A DNA stretch of 64,000 bases from Paramecium sonneborni. Taxonomy: Eukaryota; Ciliophora; Oligohymenophorea; Peniculida; Parameciidae. Location of the stretch: positions 1 through 64,000 of the forward strand of contig CAJJDN010000051.1 of the NCBI GenBank assembly GCA_905182985.1. The letters run 5' to 3'. The notes under the pieces are model-generated. The model was not told where the DNA came from. It worked only from the letters and a program-made list of their open reading frames with translations, and ran no database searches. The translations under genes and the position numbers were made by a program. Positions 1 through 12,016 of this stretch are shown here, in pieces (within the stretch, counting starts at the first letter, position 1; every line of letters begins with the position of its first letter).

Positions 1-270
1 CAAAATAAAATCTTCTTCATGTAGAAAAGTGATCTTAGGAAAATAATCTTTCTTATCAATATATGCTTTAAAATGCAGCTAAAAGCCTGAAATTCATGCC
101 ATTTATCTTATTTTTTAAAACTCTATCTATTCCTCACTATCTTAAATAACAATACTCTTTAAATCGATGAGTGAAAAATCTGACCCCCAAAATTGGACCC
201 AAAAAATTTTATCTAAGCTTTTTTAAAAATTACATATAAAAAATATTAATCTAGTAATAAATTATATTTT

Positions 271-414
271 AATAATGAATTTTGTTTAGACAATGACTTT
301 TATTCTAATAATGAATTTTGTTTTGACAATGGCTTTTATTTTAGTAATGATTTTTGCTTAGACAAAGACTTGGTTATATTGGTAATGACTTTTGTTTAGA
401 CAAAGACTTTTATT
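271..414. repeat. Minisatellite, ~36-bp unit, about 4 diverged copies
   Basis: Four successive units share the pattern AATGA-TTTTG-TTAGACAA-GACTTTTATT. The first two (271-306 and 307-342) are nearly identical; the third and fourth diverge and vary slightly in length. It has no coding potential that I recognise. It sits just outside the GC-rich, telomere-like block, so it may be a subtelomeric repeat. Confidence 0.7.
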
Positions 415-419
415 GATAT

Positions 420-654
420 AAAAAATCCCCTATCCCCCGTGGGGGGGGGGACGGGGCACTGCAACTCGTCAAAAATCAGCTTTATGAGTCCGCCCGATAG
501 GCAGCAGTAATGCGACAGTTTTGACTAACCCCTTAGACAAGACCCAAAAATCCCCTTCCCCCAAACCCCAGGGAAATCAAATCTCAGCTTTTACCCATGG
601 CCCCGACCATATTACTAGCGTAATAGTGTTGGGCTAGATTAGGTGCTAGTTAAG
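420..654. other. GC-rich block with C/A-rich telomere-like runs
   Basis: Base composition jumps from about 80% A+T to a strongly C/G-rich stretch containing a run of ten or more G and several CCCC/CCCCAAA-like runs, with a non-repetitive GC-rich segment between them (about 450-540). It resembles neither the coding nor the intergenic DNA elsewhere in the window. It could be subtelomeric DNA, error-rich telomeric reads, or foreign sequence joined at a chromosome end. I cannot decide which from the sequence alone. Confidence 0.5.
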
Positions 655-684
655 GACCAAACCCAAAACCCAAACCCAACCCTG
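655..684. repeat. Telomere-type C3A3 repeat tract (internal or terminal)
   Basis: About 30 bases of tandem CCCAAA/CCCAAAA/CCCAA units. Paramecium telomeres are mixed C3A3/C4A2 repeats, and the C-rich strand is on the plus strand here, as expected for a left chromosome end. The tract directly abuts the interrupted WD40-like reading frame at 685. Sequence 1-654 therefore lies beyond an apparent telomere addition point. Confidence 0.7.
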
Positions 685-1191
685 ATATTAATTTATTAGA
701 TTCTTTCATAAAATTTAAAGTAGTCACAGTATCTTTATGTTTGCCTAAAAGTTATTTCAGTTTCATAAGTCCTTTATTAAATTCATATATTTTAATTTAT
801 TTATCAAAACCTGCTGCTACAATTTTACATTCTTTATTTATTGTAATTGAATAACATTTCTTCTTTTATTAAATTGAATATTTCTCCATCAACTAATATG
901 TGAATGATTCAAAATCTTATTATTTGTCAATAATTTCTTGATTCATTATTTTAAAATTCTCATTATTATTATTTATTGTTGTAATCATTTATTCTTATTT
1001 AGTTTTAAAGATCTAAGGTTTATTATTAAATTGAGTTTATTAGTTTATCTCATTATAAACCATAACGTCCTTTGTCTAATAATAATATTATTTAATACAG
1101 TTAAAACCTTTTTGAAAGCTCGAGCTGCACAATCTATACATAATTCTGTAAAATGTTATTTACATAATAGTTGGTCTTCATTAGCATTCAT
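685..1191 (-). pseudogene. WD40-type protein gene truncated by telomeric repeat
   Basis: Read on the minus strand in code 6. A start at 1191 gives an N-terminal stretch with Cys/His spacing (LCKQH..ELCIDCAARAF). Further down is a WD40-like segment (KIVAAGFDKQIKIYEF, then LGKHKDTVTTLNF, then KLISG), where a WD repeat would normally continue. Instead the frame runs straight into GGGTTTGGG repeats at 684. There is at least one frame change between the two parts (around 880-1000), from a missed intron or decay. The WD40 call rests on the pattern of beta-strand motifs typical of ciliate WD40 families. The truncation is seen directly; its cause (telomere addition in a gene) is inferred. Confidence 0.55.
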
Positions 1192-2389
1192 TTATTGATA
1201 AATAGAAAAATAATTTTTAATGAATTCTGATCTAATTTGGAGAAAAATTATCAAATGCCTTAAATAGATATTTTGTTAATTTATTAGAATATTAATAAAA
1301 TGGAATGTTATTATATGAATTTTAGAAATAATTCAATATTAAATTATGGAGATCATTAACTCAGAATGCTAGATTTTTATGGCGATTTATATTAAATAAT
1401 AACTTCTGATATTCAGTTTTCAGGTTTAAATTATGAAAATTTTTTAATAAATGATTGAAGCTTATTTTTAAATTTAACAATGATAATTTATTTAGTTTTC
1501 TATTCGTGATTAAATAAAAAATGATCTATCAAAATATTCAATATTTTAAATATTGGTGATTTATGGAATGTTCTAGAATCTTAATTCAAAGGTGCAAAAA
1601 TAATCACTTTAAAAAATCAATAGAAAAATTTTATTTAAACTTTCAAGACACTCAAAATTTACTTTTTTGGTCAAATCACATCTAAAAAAGTGTAATTATC
1701 TTGTTTTAGATAAGTGAAAAATAGTTATGTGTTACAAAAACTATTTTTTTTGCTAAAACTTGTGTGAAAAAATGGGGCTAATCAAATGTTGGCTTAATGA
1801 GTATATAAATTAAATAAGATAAAAAAACTTATGAGAATATAATTTTTTTAAAAGATTATAGCAGAAATAGTAAAATTAATCTATTTAAAATCTTTTTTAC
1901 CCTAAAACCAATCAATTTTAATTATTAGATATTAATCAGTCTAAGAAGAATATACACATAAAGCTATTTTTATACTTTTGATATAATTTTACAATAATCC
2001 TATATTTATTGAATATTTTTTCTCTAGGAATTTATAAACGAAATAATAATCTTAGATACCTGAATTCATATTTTTTTTAATTTAATAATTATATTATATT
2101 TAAAAAATATAAAAAAATGAAATACCATTAATTAGAATAACCAATAAATAAATAATTTTGTGAGAACGCTTTAAATTGATCATTACATAAATAACTCTAA
2201 AAAAACATTTTAAGTTTAAGATTAACAAAGTGTCACTTTCAAATTATTGAAAGTACAATATATGTATAATATTAACTGATAGAATAATTATAGATTATTA
2301 TTATTAAAAATATAATTATTTTAGATTTATAATTAAAAATAGAAATTCGAAAAATAAATAATAATATAAATTTTATAGATGGATTATTT
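1192..2389. other. AT-rich non-coding stretch
   Basis: About 1.2 kb of very AT-rich sequence in which I find no conserved reading frame on either strand under code 6, no RNA gene and no clear repeat. Confidence 0.4.
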
Positions 2390-4160
2390 TATCAATCATA
2401 CAGAGTTTCTCCATTTATATAAGGACATACATATTGATAAATCCTTCTTAAATATTATTTCTTCTCATCTCAAACCATAAATTTTATATTTTTCCATTCT
2501 TATAATTACCGCAATTAATTATTTGAATAAGACTTTGAATTTGATTAAAATAATATACTTGTCAACATTAAGACTTAGATCAACCCACTTACCATTTTTT
2601 AAACCATTGTTATCATAGATTCCACAACCACTAATTAGATATTATATATTTAATACATCAATTAAAAAGGTTAAAATAGGTTTTTTAATAACAATTCCCA
2701 TTAACCTTATTTTTTTCCATTTTTATATTCACCCTATAAAATGGCTTACTTCTACCTAATCAATAAACATCAAATTAATACTCATAAAAATTTTCAATAA
2801 GATCTACCCATTTACCATTTTTCAATCCTTAATCTTATATTATTCACCACCACTAATAGTAATAGTTAATTGATAATTATTCTACATTTTTTATAGCATT
2901 CTTTACACATAACCTGTTTTTTTATTGATCGACCATCTTCCTTACTTTTTCCCATCTTAATACAATCCTTTTTCAATTGTTTAATAAATACTAATATGAT
3001 ATTTTTAAATTTACCAAGAGCAATTGATACTCAATTCTTCCCATAAACCTATTTTCAAACCATTTTCCTTATAGAATCCTTCACCACTACATAAATAACA
3101 ATAAGATTATACATTAATTCTTTAGTTGACATTCTCCCATATTTCATCTAATAAATATTCCATTTACCAATTTTATACTCATTTTTATATTTACCATGAT
3201 ATTGATTACTATATTTAATTTTGCAATTATTATTTTCAATAAAACTTATAGATTATAATTATATTAACATTAAAATTATAATTTTAAAATACATAACCAG
3301 ACCTACAATAAGTAACTTAATTTTAACTAAATAATTTAATATTAAATTACTTATCAAAATCATCAGAAATATCTTTCCAATATCTCATAGATTCCACAAC
3401 CACTAAAAATAATTCATTTAAAAAATACTACTTTAATTAAATTGGAGTGTCACTTTTATCTCTAAAATAAATATCCCATTTAGCCCATTTTTTGCCATTT
3501 AAATAATTACCTTTAAAAATAATTTAACTTTCACTTATACTAATATTCAAAATATTTACGTGTAAAAATTATCAAATAAGTCAATCCAATTTCCATTCTT
3601 TTAACCTATTCTATTATATTAACCACCTCCACTTAAAAAATAAATAAAATATTCTACGTTATGCTATTGTTGAAATTGATTTTCCATTTACCTAATTTTT
3701 TATTTGTGATATTCCCCTAAATAGGTAACTTTACTCTGACTAATTAATAATAATATTCCATAATAAATAATTACTCAAAATAATTAGAACTCAAATCTAA
3801 CTATAAACCAATTTCTAAACCTTAATTATCGTAAAACCCACCTCCGCTTTTAAATAATAAAAAGTTAATACATATCCTAATGCTAATTCTAATATCTCCA
3901 AAAGCCAATTCTTTTATCATTTATATATTTTCCAATCTCCAAAATCTTAGCCTTTCTAATAAATTAAAATAATAAATACTCCCAATAGTTTTTTATTATA
4001 TCATACCATAAACCTTGCTTTTACCCATCTTCGTTACATAGTGTACTTATTCGAAATTAGATTATACTATTCTCCAACTTTTCTAATGTTCTATTTGTTC
4101 CAATTAGCAACCCATTATCCAATCTTTTTTTGATTTCTGTATTATCCTATCCATTGATAA
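2390..4160 (-). pseudogene. Decayed MORN-like / GxYxxxGxKxGKW repeat protein
   Basis: On the minus strand a unit of roughly 55-65 codons recurs about six times. Its core is SGxGxYDxxGLKNGKWxDL, followed by GEYKNGKKxGxWE. Clear units lie near 2600-2640 (SGCGIYDNNGLKNGKWVDL), 2700-2830 (GEYKNGKKQGQWELL; GLKNGKWVDL), 3600-3640, 3830-3850 (GGGFYDNQGLEIG) and 4030-4140. The pattern resembles MORN-type repeats found in large ciliate families. Reading frame is lost between nearly every half-repeat and in-frame TGA codons occur. Some shifts could be unrecognised 20-30 nt introns, but the number suggests a decaying gene. Moderate confidence in the repeat, lower in pseudogene status. Confidence 0.5.
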
Positions 4161-4518
4161 TTTTTTAATTTGATCTCTAATTATAATATATATAATCCCT
4201 TTACTTTCTTTTAATATTACCCTCTTTTGTTATATAAATAATTTCATTCTTTTTGGTTTAAGCAACTAGAATCTTAGTTTATTAAAATTTTAATTATGAG
4301 TAACACCAAAATAGGCTTTTTTTCATCTAAGATATCATAATCATATTAATCGAATTCTAAATCCATTTAATATATATAATAAGTAAATATAAATAATAAT
4401 CATATTAGATCAATTAACAATTAATTATTAATATAATTATCTAAATTCCCAATCAACGATTTGAATAAAATATCTAAATATATTATTTCAAATCGGCTAT
4501 TTTGCTTTTGGACAATAA
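4161..4518. other. AT-rich spacer
   Basis: No supported gene. This is the flank of the repeat pseudogene, before the duplicated block that starts at 4519. Confidence 0.4.
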
Positions 4519-5764
4519 TAAATTATTTATAAATATAGATTTGATAAGTTGGATAGAAAATATATTTACCTTTTTGTGAGTTTTATAATATCAGTTTAAT
4601 TTTAAAAATAAATTTAGATTAAAAGGTATTTCTTAATTATATAAATTTTATTAGTAATAAGTTATTTAGTTTTTAAAAATATAAATTTGAATTCTAATTC
4701 TAATATAATTGAGTTTATCATGATGATATCATTAATATATCATATGAATATCAAAAATATTTGATTTTACTAAATTTTAGGATCAAGAAACTTTATAAGA
4801 AATGAAACTTAGCTTCAAATATAAATATGGCAAACAATTTAATATTAGAAAACTCTAAAATATTAATCTATAACTATACTTTATGCAAAAAGCAAAAAGA
4901 TAAGCTTCACTAAATATATTGGATTTGAAGATTAACAAGCTTTAAATCTATTTAGATATTGGAAAAAAGTTTGGACATAATAGAAAAATTTAACCAAACA
5001 TTAAAACGATTCTTTAAAGGTATTTAGATTAATTATCTGAATGATGATAATTATTTTAATAAAGATATATACATAATTATTCTTCTAAATAATCACTTTT
5101 TTAATCAAATTTAAATAGTTCGAATAGATACTATGAAGCATTATCAAATATAAATACTGAAAGAGCTAATAAAATCAACTCTCAAACATACGTTTATTTA
5201 TAATAAAAAGTATAATCAAATTACATAAAGTAATTACGCTAATCTGTCATAATTAATAATTAATGAGATCTTCAAAATAAATTGCAGAAGCAGCAAAACA
5301 AACAGATGATACCAGAGGAATGAATGTATATTATTTTTTATATTTTATGTGAATCGAAATATTTTAAAGAATATTGCTTCATGATATCATAAAAAAACAT
5401 TGAGTGATTGATCTTCAATTTTATATTATTTTCAAGTTATAAAAAACAAAATAATATTTTATGGTTATGCGAAATTTTTCAAAAATATATTATATTTATA
5501 GTAAACAATATAAAATCAAAAAAATTCTTTAATCCATATTTAAAAATAAATTAATTTTTGCCATTATAATTAAGTAAGTTTGAGAAATTAACTTTTAGAA
5601 TCGTATATCTTCAAAAGAAAATTCTGAAAAACCTTTAACTTTATTAAACAGATATTTTCAGTGCATGATTTCTAAATTGAATGAGTAGTCAGAAAGTATA
5701 TAGATTTAATCAATTAAAAATTTTGAACGGTTAAAATTAATAGTTAGTTAAAGATAGGCAAATT
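4519..5764. repeat. Copy 1 of an exact 1,246-bp tandem duplication (N at 5765)
   Basis: Positions 4519-5764 are repeated, identically as far as I can read, at 5766-7011, with a single N between. The end of copy 1 continues uniquely only after copy 2. This is what two contigs with overlapping ends give when joined by a placeholder N instead of being merged. On the plus strand, about 4790-5330 has stretches open in code 6, with Gln/Asn/Lys-rich text such as YYEALSNINTERANKINSQ, broken by TGA codons. It may be a decayed or intron-bearing gene; I do not recognise it. Confidence 0.85.
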
Positions 5765-5765
5765 N

Positions 5766-7011
5766 TAAATTATTTATAAATATAGATTTGATAAGTTGGA
5801 TAGAAAATATATTTACCTTTTTGTGAGTTTTATAATATCAGTTTAATTTTAAAAATAAATTTAGATTAAAAGGTATTTCTTAATTATATAAATTTTATTA
5901 GTAATAAGTTATTTAGTTTTTAAAAATATAAATTTGAATTCTAATTCTAATATAATTGAGTTTATCATGATGATATCATTAATATATCATATGAATATCA
6001 AAAATATTTGATTTTACTAAATTTTAGGATCAAGAAACTTTATAAGAAATGAAACTTAGCTTCAAATATAAATATGGCAAACAATTTAATATTAGAAAAC
6101 TCTAAAATATTAATCTATAACTATACTTTATGCAAAAAGCAAAAAGATAAGCTTCACTAAATATATTGGATTTGAAGATTAACAAGCTTTAAATCTATTT
6201 AGATATTGGAAAAAAGTTTGGACATAATAGAAAAATTTAACCAAACATTAAAACGATTCTTTAAAGGTATTTAGATTAATTATCTGAATGATGATAATTA
6301 TTTTAATAAAGATATATACATAATTATTCTTCTAAATAATCACTTTTTTAATCAAATTTAAATAGTTCGAATAGATACTATGAAGCATTATCAAATATAA
6401 ATACTGAAAGAGCTAATAAAATCAACTCTCAAACATACGTTTATTTATAATAAAAAGTATAATCAAATTACATAAAGTAATTACGCTAATCTGTCATAAT
6501 TAATAATTAATGAGATCTTCAAAATAAATTGCAGAAGCAGCAAAACAAACAGATGATACCAGAGGAATGAATGTATATTATTTTTTATATTTTATGTGAA
6601 TCGAAATATTTTAAAGAATATTGCTTCATGATATCATAAAAAAACATTGAGTGATTGATCTTCAATTTTATATTATTTTCAAGTTATAAAAAACAAAATA
6701 ATATTTTATGGTTATGCGAAATTTTTCAAAAATATATTATATTTATAGTAAACAATATAAAATCAAAAAAATTCTTTAATCCATATTTAAAAATAAATTA
6801 ATTTTTGCCATTATAATTAAGTAAGTTTGAGAAATTAACTTTTAGAATCGTATATCTTCAAAAGAAAATTCTGAAAAACCTTTAACTTTATTAAACAGAT
6901 ATTTTCAGTGCATGATTTCTAAATTGAATGAGTAGTCAGAAAGTATATAGATTTAATCAATTAAAAATTTTGAACGGTTAAAATTAATAGTTAGTTAAAG
7001 ATAGGCAAATT
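5766..7011. repeat. Copy 2 of the 1,246-bp tandem duplication
   Basis: Same sequence as 4519-5764 at an offset of 1,247. It includes the same plus-strand, possibly coding remnants (about 6040-6580). Copy 2 connects to the 3' flank of the TPR gene, so a merged assembly would keep one copy only. Confidence 0.85.
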
Positions 7012-7046
7012 TAAATTATAATTTTAATAATGAGTTGTGAAAGTTT

Positions 7047-8837
7047 TCATTTTTTATTTTTTAATAAAGCAATTAGATCGTAGAATTAATTTTCTTCTTA
7101 TTTGCAAAGTTTAATTGCTTGCTCATAAGTTTCTATGGCTAATTAATATTTCTTCTTTTGAGTTAATAAACTTCCTTTTTACATATATGTAAGTAAATAC
7201 CTTTATTTTTATAAGCGTTTACTAATGTCGGATCTATTTAAATTGCCAAATCATATTATTTTAAGGCATCTTCATATTTTCCTTTATACTCTAAAGAACC
7301 TCCTAATTTAATAAAAATTAAATAAAACCTTTATTATTATAAGCCTAAGCACAATTTGGATCTAATTCAATAGCTTTATTATAACAATTAATAGCATCAC
7401 TATATTTCTTAATTTCATCTAACATAGCACCTTTTAAAATTTATTAAGATATCTATACCTTTATTAATGTAAGCAATGATACAATTTGGATCTAATTCAA
7501 TAGCCTTATCATAACAAGCAATTGCCTCATTATATTTTTTTAGATTATTTAATGTTTCACCTATTTAAATTTAGAAATATATTATAAACCTCTGTAAATA
7601 TAAGCATTTATGTAATTGGGATCTATTTATATAGCTTTATCAAAACTATATATTGCATCTTAGTAATTTCCCTGTAAATTTAAAGAACATCCTTTAAAGT
7701 AGAAGATAATAAATTACCCTTCTAAAAATGGCCTAAACTATAATTTTTTGAAATTAGGAGTACTTTATCAATCCATGCTATGGATTATGTTTAATGATTC
7801 CAAGCTGATAATGATGCACCTATTTTATTTTATTAATTCTTACTTTTTCTATATAATGCATGAAGATGGTTGGGATTTTCTTTCAATATTTTTTCGCATT
7901 CTAAAATTGCTTTCTCATACTTTTTGTCATCATTTAATGCATAACCTATTTAATTAATTGTGTTCTTACTTTTAGTAATTAACATAGCAGTATTTTTTGG
8001 ATTTTTATATAATTCTTAATCTGATAATTCCAATAAATCTCTAAATAAGCTATTATTCAACTTTTTAGCTTTTTCTCTTAATTAAATTGCTTTTCCTGGC
8101 TAATTCATTTCTAATAATGCAATACCTATAATATTTATTATAACAATTATATTTACATTAAAAGAATAGAGAAAATGATATTTTTTTCTCTAATATTTAT
8201 ATTTGCTTCGAAAATGATTCATTTGCTTCCTTCCAATTTTATTTATTTAATAATAGAATTCCTAATTGAATATTAAATAAAAAGAAAAACCTTTTTATTA
8301 GAACTCTAGATTTTCTTATTAATATCCTTAATCTAAATTCATAGCATTAACCATTTTTTCTACATTTCTTAATAAACTTCCTATTTATATTAGAAATATA
8401 TAAATACCAGTTTTGTTTTATTTTGTAACCTCATCCGGATGAAATAGATATTAATACAATTCTCTAATAAAAAACATATCATCTTTGATCTATTAATAAT
8501 CTTCATTTTTAAGATTATTTAGAGTGTTTCCTAATTATGTTTTTAAAGTTTCTGATTATTTAGAAAATTCTTAATAATTATTGCTAACTTATGTATAACA
8601 ATTATTCAAACGATTAGACAAATTAAGCAATACCTCATCAAATTGAGTAATATATGTTGAAATCTACCCAAATGGTTTGAGATCTTTCTTGCATGTTATA
8701 TGTTTCTTTAGATCTGCTGCACATAATAGACAAAACTAAGATCTTGACTCTTTACAATTTATATTTAAACAGAATCCTTAAATTTCTTATCCTTCATGTG
8801 CTACATCTTAACACGTAAATAAATTTTAATAATTCAT
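7047..8837 (-). CDS. B-box-like zinc finger / TPR repeat protein
   Basis: Code-6 gene starting at ATG 8837 and ending at TGA 7047-7049. The N-terminus carries a Cys/His cluster (CQDVAHEGQEIQGFCLNINC, then CLLCAADLKKH and C) that looks like a B-box-type zinc-binding module. A long helical middle follows. The C-terminal third has at least four tetratricopeptide repeats, e.g. KKYSDAINCYNKAIELDPN near 7340-7420, plus similar units near 7210, 7480 and 7600. A 31-nt GT..AG intron at 8126-8156 restores the frame into GIALLEMNQPGKA; other small introns may exist. The gene ends LIALLKNKK. TPRs are protein-interaction scaffolds; the partner is unknown. The 5' two thirds are repeated at 8870-10053 across an N, so the true gene is probably this single 1.8-kb unit. 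Confidence 0.75.
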
Positions 8838-8868
8838 TATTTAATTTATTAATTTTCTTTTTTTATCT
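7685..8868. repeat. Copy 1 of an exact 1,184-bp tandem duplication (N at 8869)
   Basis: 7685-8868 recurs at 8870-10053 with an offset of 1,185 and no difference that I can see. A single N at 8869 separates the copies. It covers the N-terminal two thirds of the TPR gene and its upstream flank. It is most simply an unmerged contig overlap. Confidence 0.88.
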
Positions 8869-8869
8869 N

Positions 8870-10022
8870 GAACATCCTTTAAAGTAGAAGATAATAAATT
8901 ACCCTTCTAAAAATGGCCTAAACTATAATTTTTTGAAATTAGGAGTACTTTATCAATCCATGCTATGGATTATGTTTAATGATTCCAAGCTGATAATGAT
9001 GCACCTATTTTATTTTATTAATTCTTACTTTTTCTATATAATGCATGAAGATGGTTGGGATTTTCTTTCAATATTTTTTCGCATTCTAAAATTGCTTTCT
9101 CATACTTTTTGTCATCATTTAATGCATAACCTATTTAATTAATTGTGTTCTTACTTTTAGTAATTAACATAGCAGTATTTTTTGGATTTTTATATAATTC
9201 TTAATCTGATAATTCCAATAAATCTCTAAATAAGCTATTATTCAACTTTTTAGCTTTTTCTCTTAATTAAATTGCTTTTCCTGGCTAATTCATTTCTAAT
9301 AATGCAATACCTATAATATTTATTATAACAATTATATTTACATTAAAAGAATAGAGAAAATGATATTTTTTTCTCTAATATTTATATTTGCTTCGAAAAT
9401 GATTCATTTGCTTCCTTCCAATTTTATTTATTTAATAATAGAATTCCTAATTGAATATTAAATAAAAAGAAAAACCTTTTTATTAGAACTCTAGATTTTC
9501 TTATTAATATCCTTAATCTAAATTCATAGCATTAACCATTTTTTCTACATTTCTTAATAAACTTCCTATTTATATTAGAAATATATAAATACCAGTTTTG
9601 TTTTATTTTGTAACCTCATCCGGATGAAATAGATATTAATACAATTCTCTAATAAAAAACATATCATCTTTGATCTATTAATAATCTTCATTTTTAAGAT
9701 TATTTAGAGTGTTTCCTAATTATGTTTTTAAAGTTTCTGATTATTTAGAAAATTCTTAATAATTATTGCTAACTTATGTATAACAATTATTCAAACGATT
9801 AGACAAATTAAGCAATACCTCATCAAATTGAGTAATATATGTTGAAATCTACCCAAATGGTTTGAGATCTTTCTTGCATGTTATATGTTTCTTTAGATCT
9901 GCTGCACATAATAGACAAAACTAAGATCTTGACTCTTTACAATTTATATTTAAACAGAATCCTTAAATTTCTTATCCTTCATGTGCTACATCTTAACACG
10001 TAAATAAATTTTAATAATTCAT
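8870..10022 (-). pseudogene. Duplicated 5' part of the B-box/TPR gene (assembly copy)
   Basis: Second copy of the same gene's N-terminal part: ATG at 10022, with the same Cys/His cluster and helical middle. It ends at the N at 8869, where the C-terminal TPR region should follow. If the duplication were real, the product would be a truncated protein or a fusion into the upstream flank of copy 1. Identity with 7685-8837 argues for an assembly artefact rather than a paralogue. Confidence 0.7.
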
Positions 10023-10053
10023 TATTTAATTTATTAATTTTCTTTTTTTATCT

Positions 10054-12016
10054 CTAAATTTATTAAACAATACTTATTTCAAATTCTATTATTTAATTAT
10101 ATTATAACCACATATAGATATAAATATTATATATAAAGTTTTACTAAAAGTTATCTGTTCTCCATAACATTTAACAAATTTAATTCAAGTTATTTTTGAT
10201 TAATTAAGTCTTTAAATTAACTAATTTTGTTTATAAATTTTTTTTAGTGTAAATTATTCTAAAAGTATTATATTTAACTCTAAACACAATTGTATCAAGT
10301 TTTTGTTTAATTATTAAGTCACCCTCAAAATTTTTATAGATTTTATTTATTATAATATAATACAGAATTATTTTACTTTATATAATATTGGAAAATAAGG
10401 ACTTCAAATTCATATTAATTTCTTCTGTTTTGAAAAGACACTTTGTTGTTGAATCCCTTCCTTTTTTAAAAAAATTCTAAAAACTAACAAATCTATATAA
10501 TTACTAAAACAGTAAATTATCATCGTCTCTCTAAATTAATTAAATATTATTTTTACAATTCCAAGTAAAATGTTATCTTTAATAGACTCTTAAATAATAT
10601 AAACGAATCTAATTTTAGAAATTTTATGTTAATTAAATTATATAATTATTAAGAAATCCAATAATGAATTTTTAATTTATAAAGATTAAAAAAAGGGTAT
10701 TTTAAATTAATAAATTAATTAATTTAATTCTACTTACCTCAATACTTTATTAACTGTGAAAATAATATAAATATTATTATCTCTAATGGTATTTAAATAA
10801 AATTTTAATGATGGACAGTTTGATAAATATTATTTTCTATTATAACAATTCACTCTTGATTTAAGAATTAATCATAATTAATTTGTGTATTGTTTAATTT
10901 TAAAAAAGATAATTTAATTTTCAAACAAAATTATGATTTTTAATTCAAAAAACTTAGAATTAATGAAGTTCTCATAAATTTCAATATTTTTAAGGGAGAA
11001 AACTTTTTTATTTCTAATAAATTTTGATTTTGGATAGATAATAATAAAACACTTTAAACTTAATTTAAATTATTAAATATCAAAATATTAATTTGTAATA
11101 AATTTGTTGAATCTAAATTAATTAAAATTTAGTAATAATTCTGACAAATTACATTATTATTTTTAATAACAAATTCATTTAGTTAGAAATATATTAAGAA
11201 TATAAATCTTCTAACTTTTTATTTGAATTACTCTATATTGTTGGTTTAAAATTATAAAATAGTCTTAAATTTCTTTCGATAAATGATTACCAAATTTTCT
11301 TGTTAATCCAAATTCTTAATTTTTATCAATCTATAAATTAATGCCTTTTTCCAATTTTCTTAAACTATACTTTACAAAGCTAATTTTTACTCATTATTAA
11401 AATCTATAACTATTATAGTATATTGCAAGAAAATATATGATTAATTAAGCAACAATACTTACCAATGTAAAAAGTATAACTTATGTTTTTTAAGGATAAA
11501 CATTTTGGTATAGCGATTCTTTATCAAGAATAGGCAAGGATTATCATTTAAAGTGTGATTAAGGAAAAAAAATTATTTATATCATCTGAACTCAATAATT
11601 TAGAAATATTAAACTAAATTACAAATTCAATTAGAATATAAAGTCATTTATTTAATTAGATATAGATAAATGATAAATTTTTTTATCATTAATATCTCAT
11701 AAATGACAAAATATTTATTATTTATTGTAGGTAACAATAATACTATAATTTGTTTTCATTATTTGGATTAAATAAAACAGAATATTGTCTTTAGACTTAA
11801 TTTAAAGATTGTTGATATCATTTAAAAAAGAGATCATCTCTTTATTTAAATAAAAGAAAGCAAGACAACAATAAAGTTTGTTATCTTAGGTTTATTTTAA
11901 AATCGAAGAACTCTAGACTGATTATGATGAAATATAAATTAATACTAATAGAAATATTGTATTTTTTAATTTAAAAAAGTATTAAATATCAATTTATTTA
12001 TATTATAATTAAATAT
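10054..12016. other. 2-kb AT-rich gene desert
   Basis: Nearly 2 kb between the TPR gene start and the helicase start with no conserved reading frame on either strand, no RNA gene and only simple AT-rich runs. This is long for the compact somatic genome of a Paramecium-like ciliate, where spacers on the right of this window are 20-120 bp. Confidence 0.45.

Noticed and set aside
450..545. Possible rRNA or tRNA fragment in the GC-rich block
   Set aside because: No cloverleaf or recognisable rRNA core sequence could be found; composition alone is not evidence.
7748..9142. Two identical 69-codon plus-strand frames taken as a gene pair
   Set aside because: They are antisense to the TPR gene, and their identity is caused by the 1,184-bp duplication across the N.
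4519..10053. Recent biological tandem duplications
   Set aside because: Apparent identity, near-equal length of three unrelated duplications and a single N at every junction fit an assembly artefact better.
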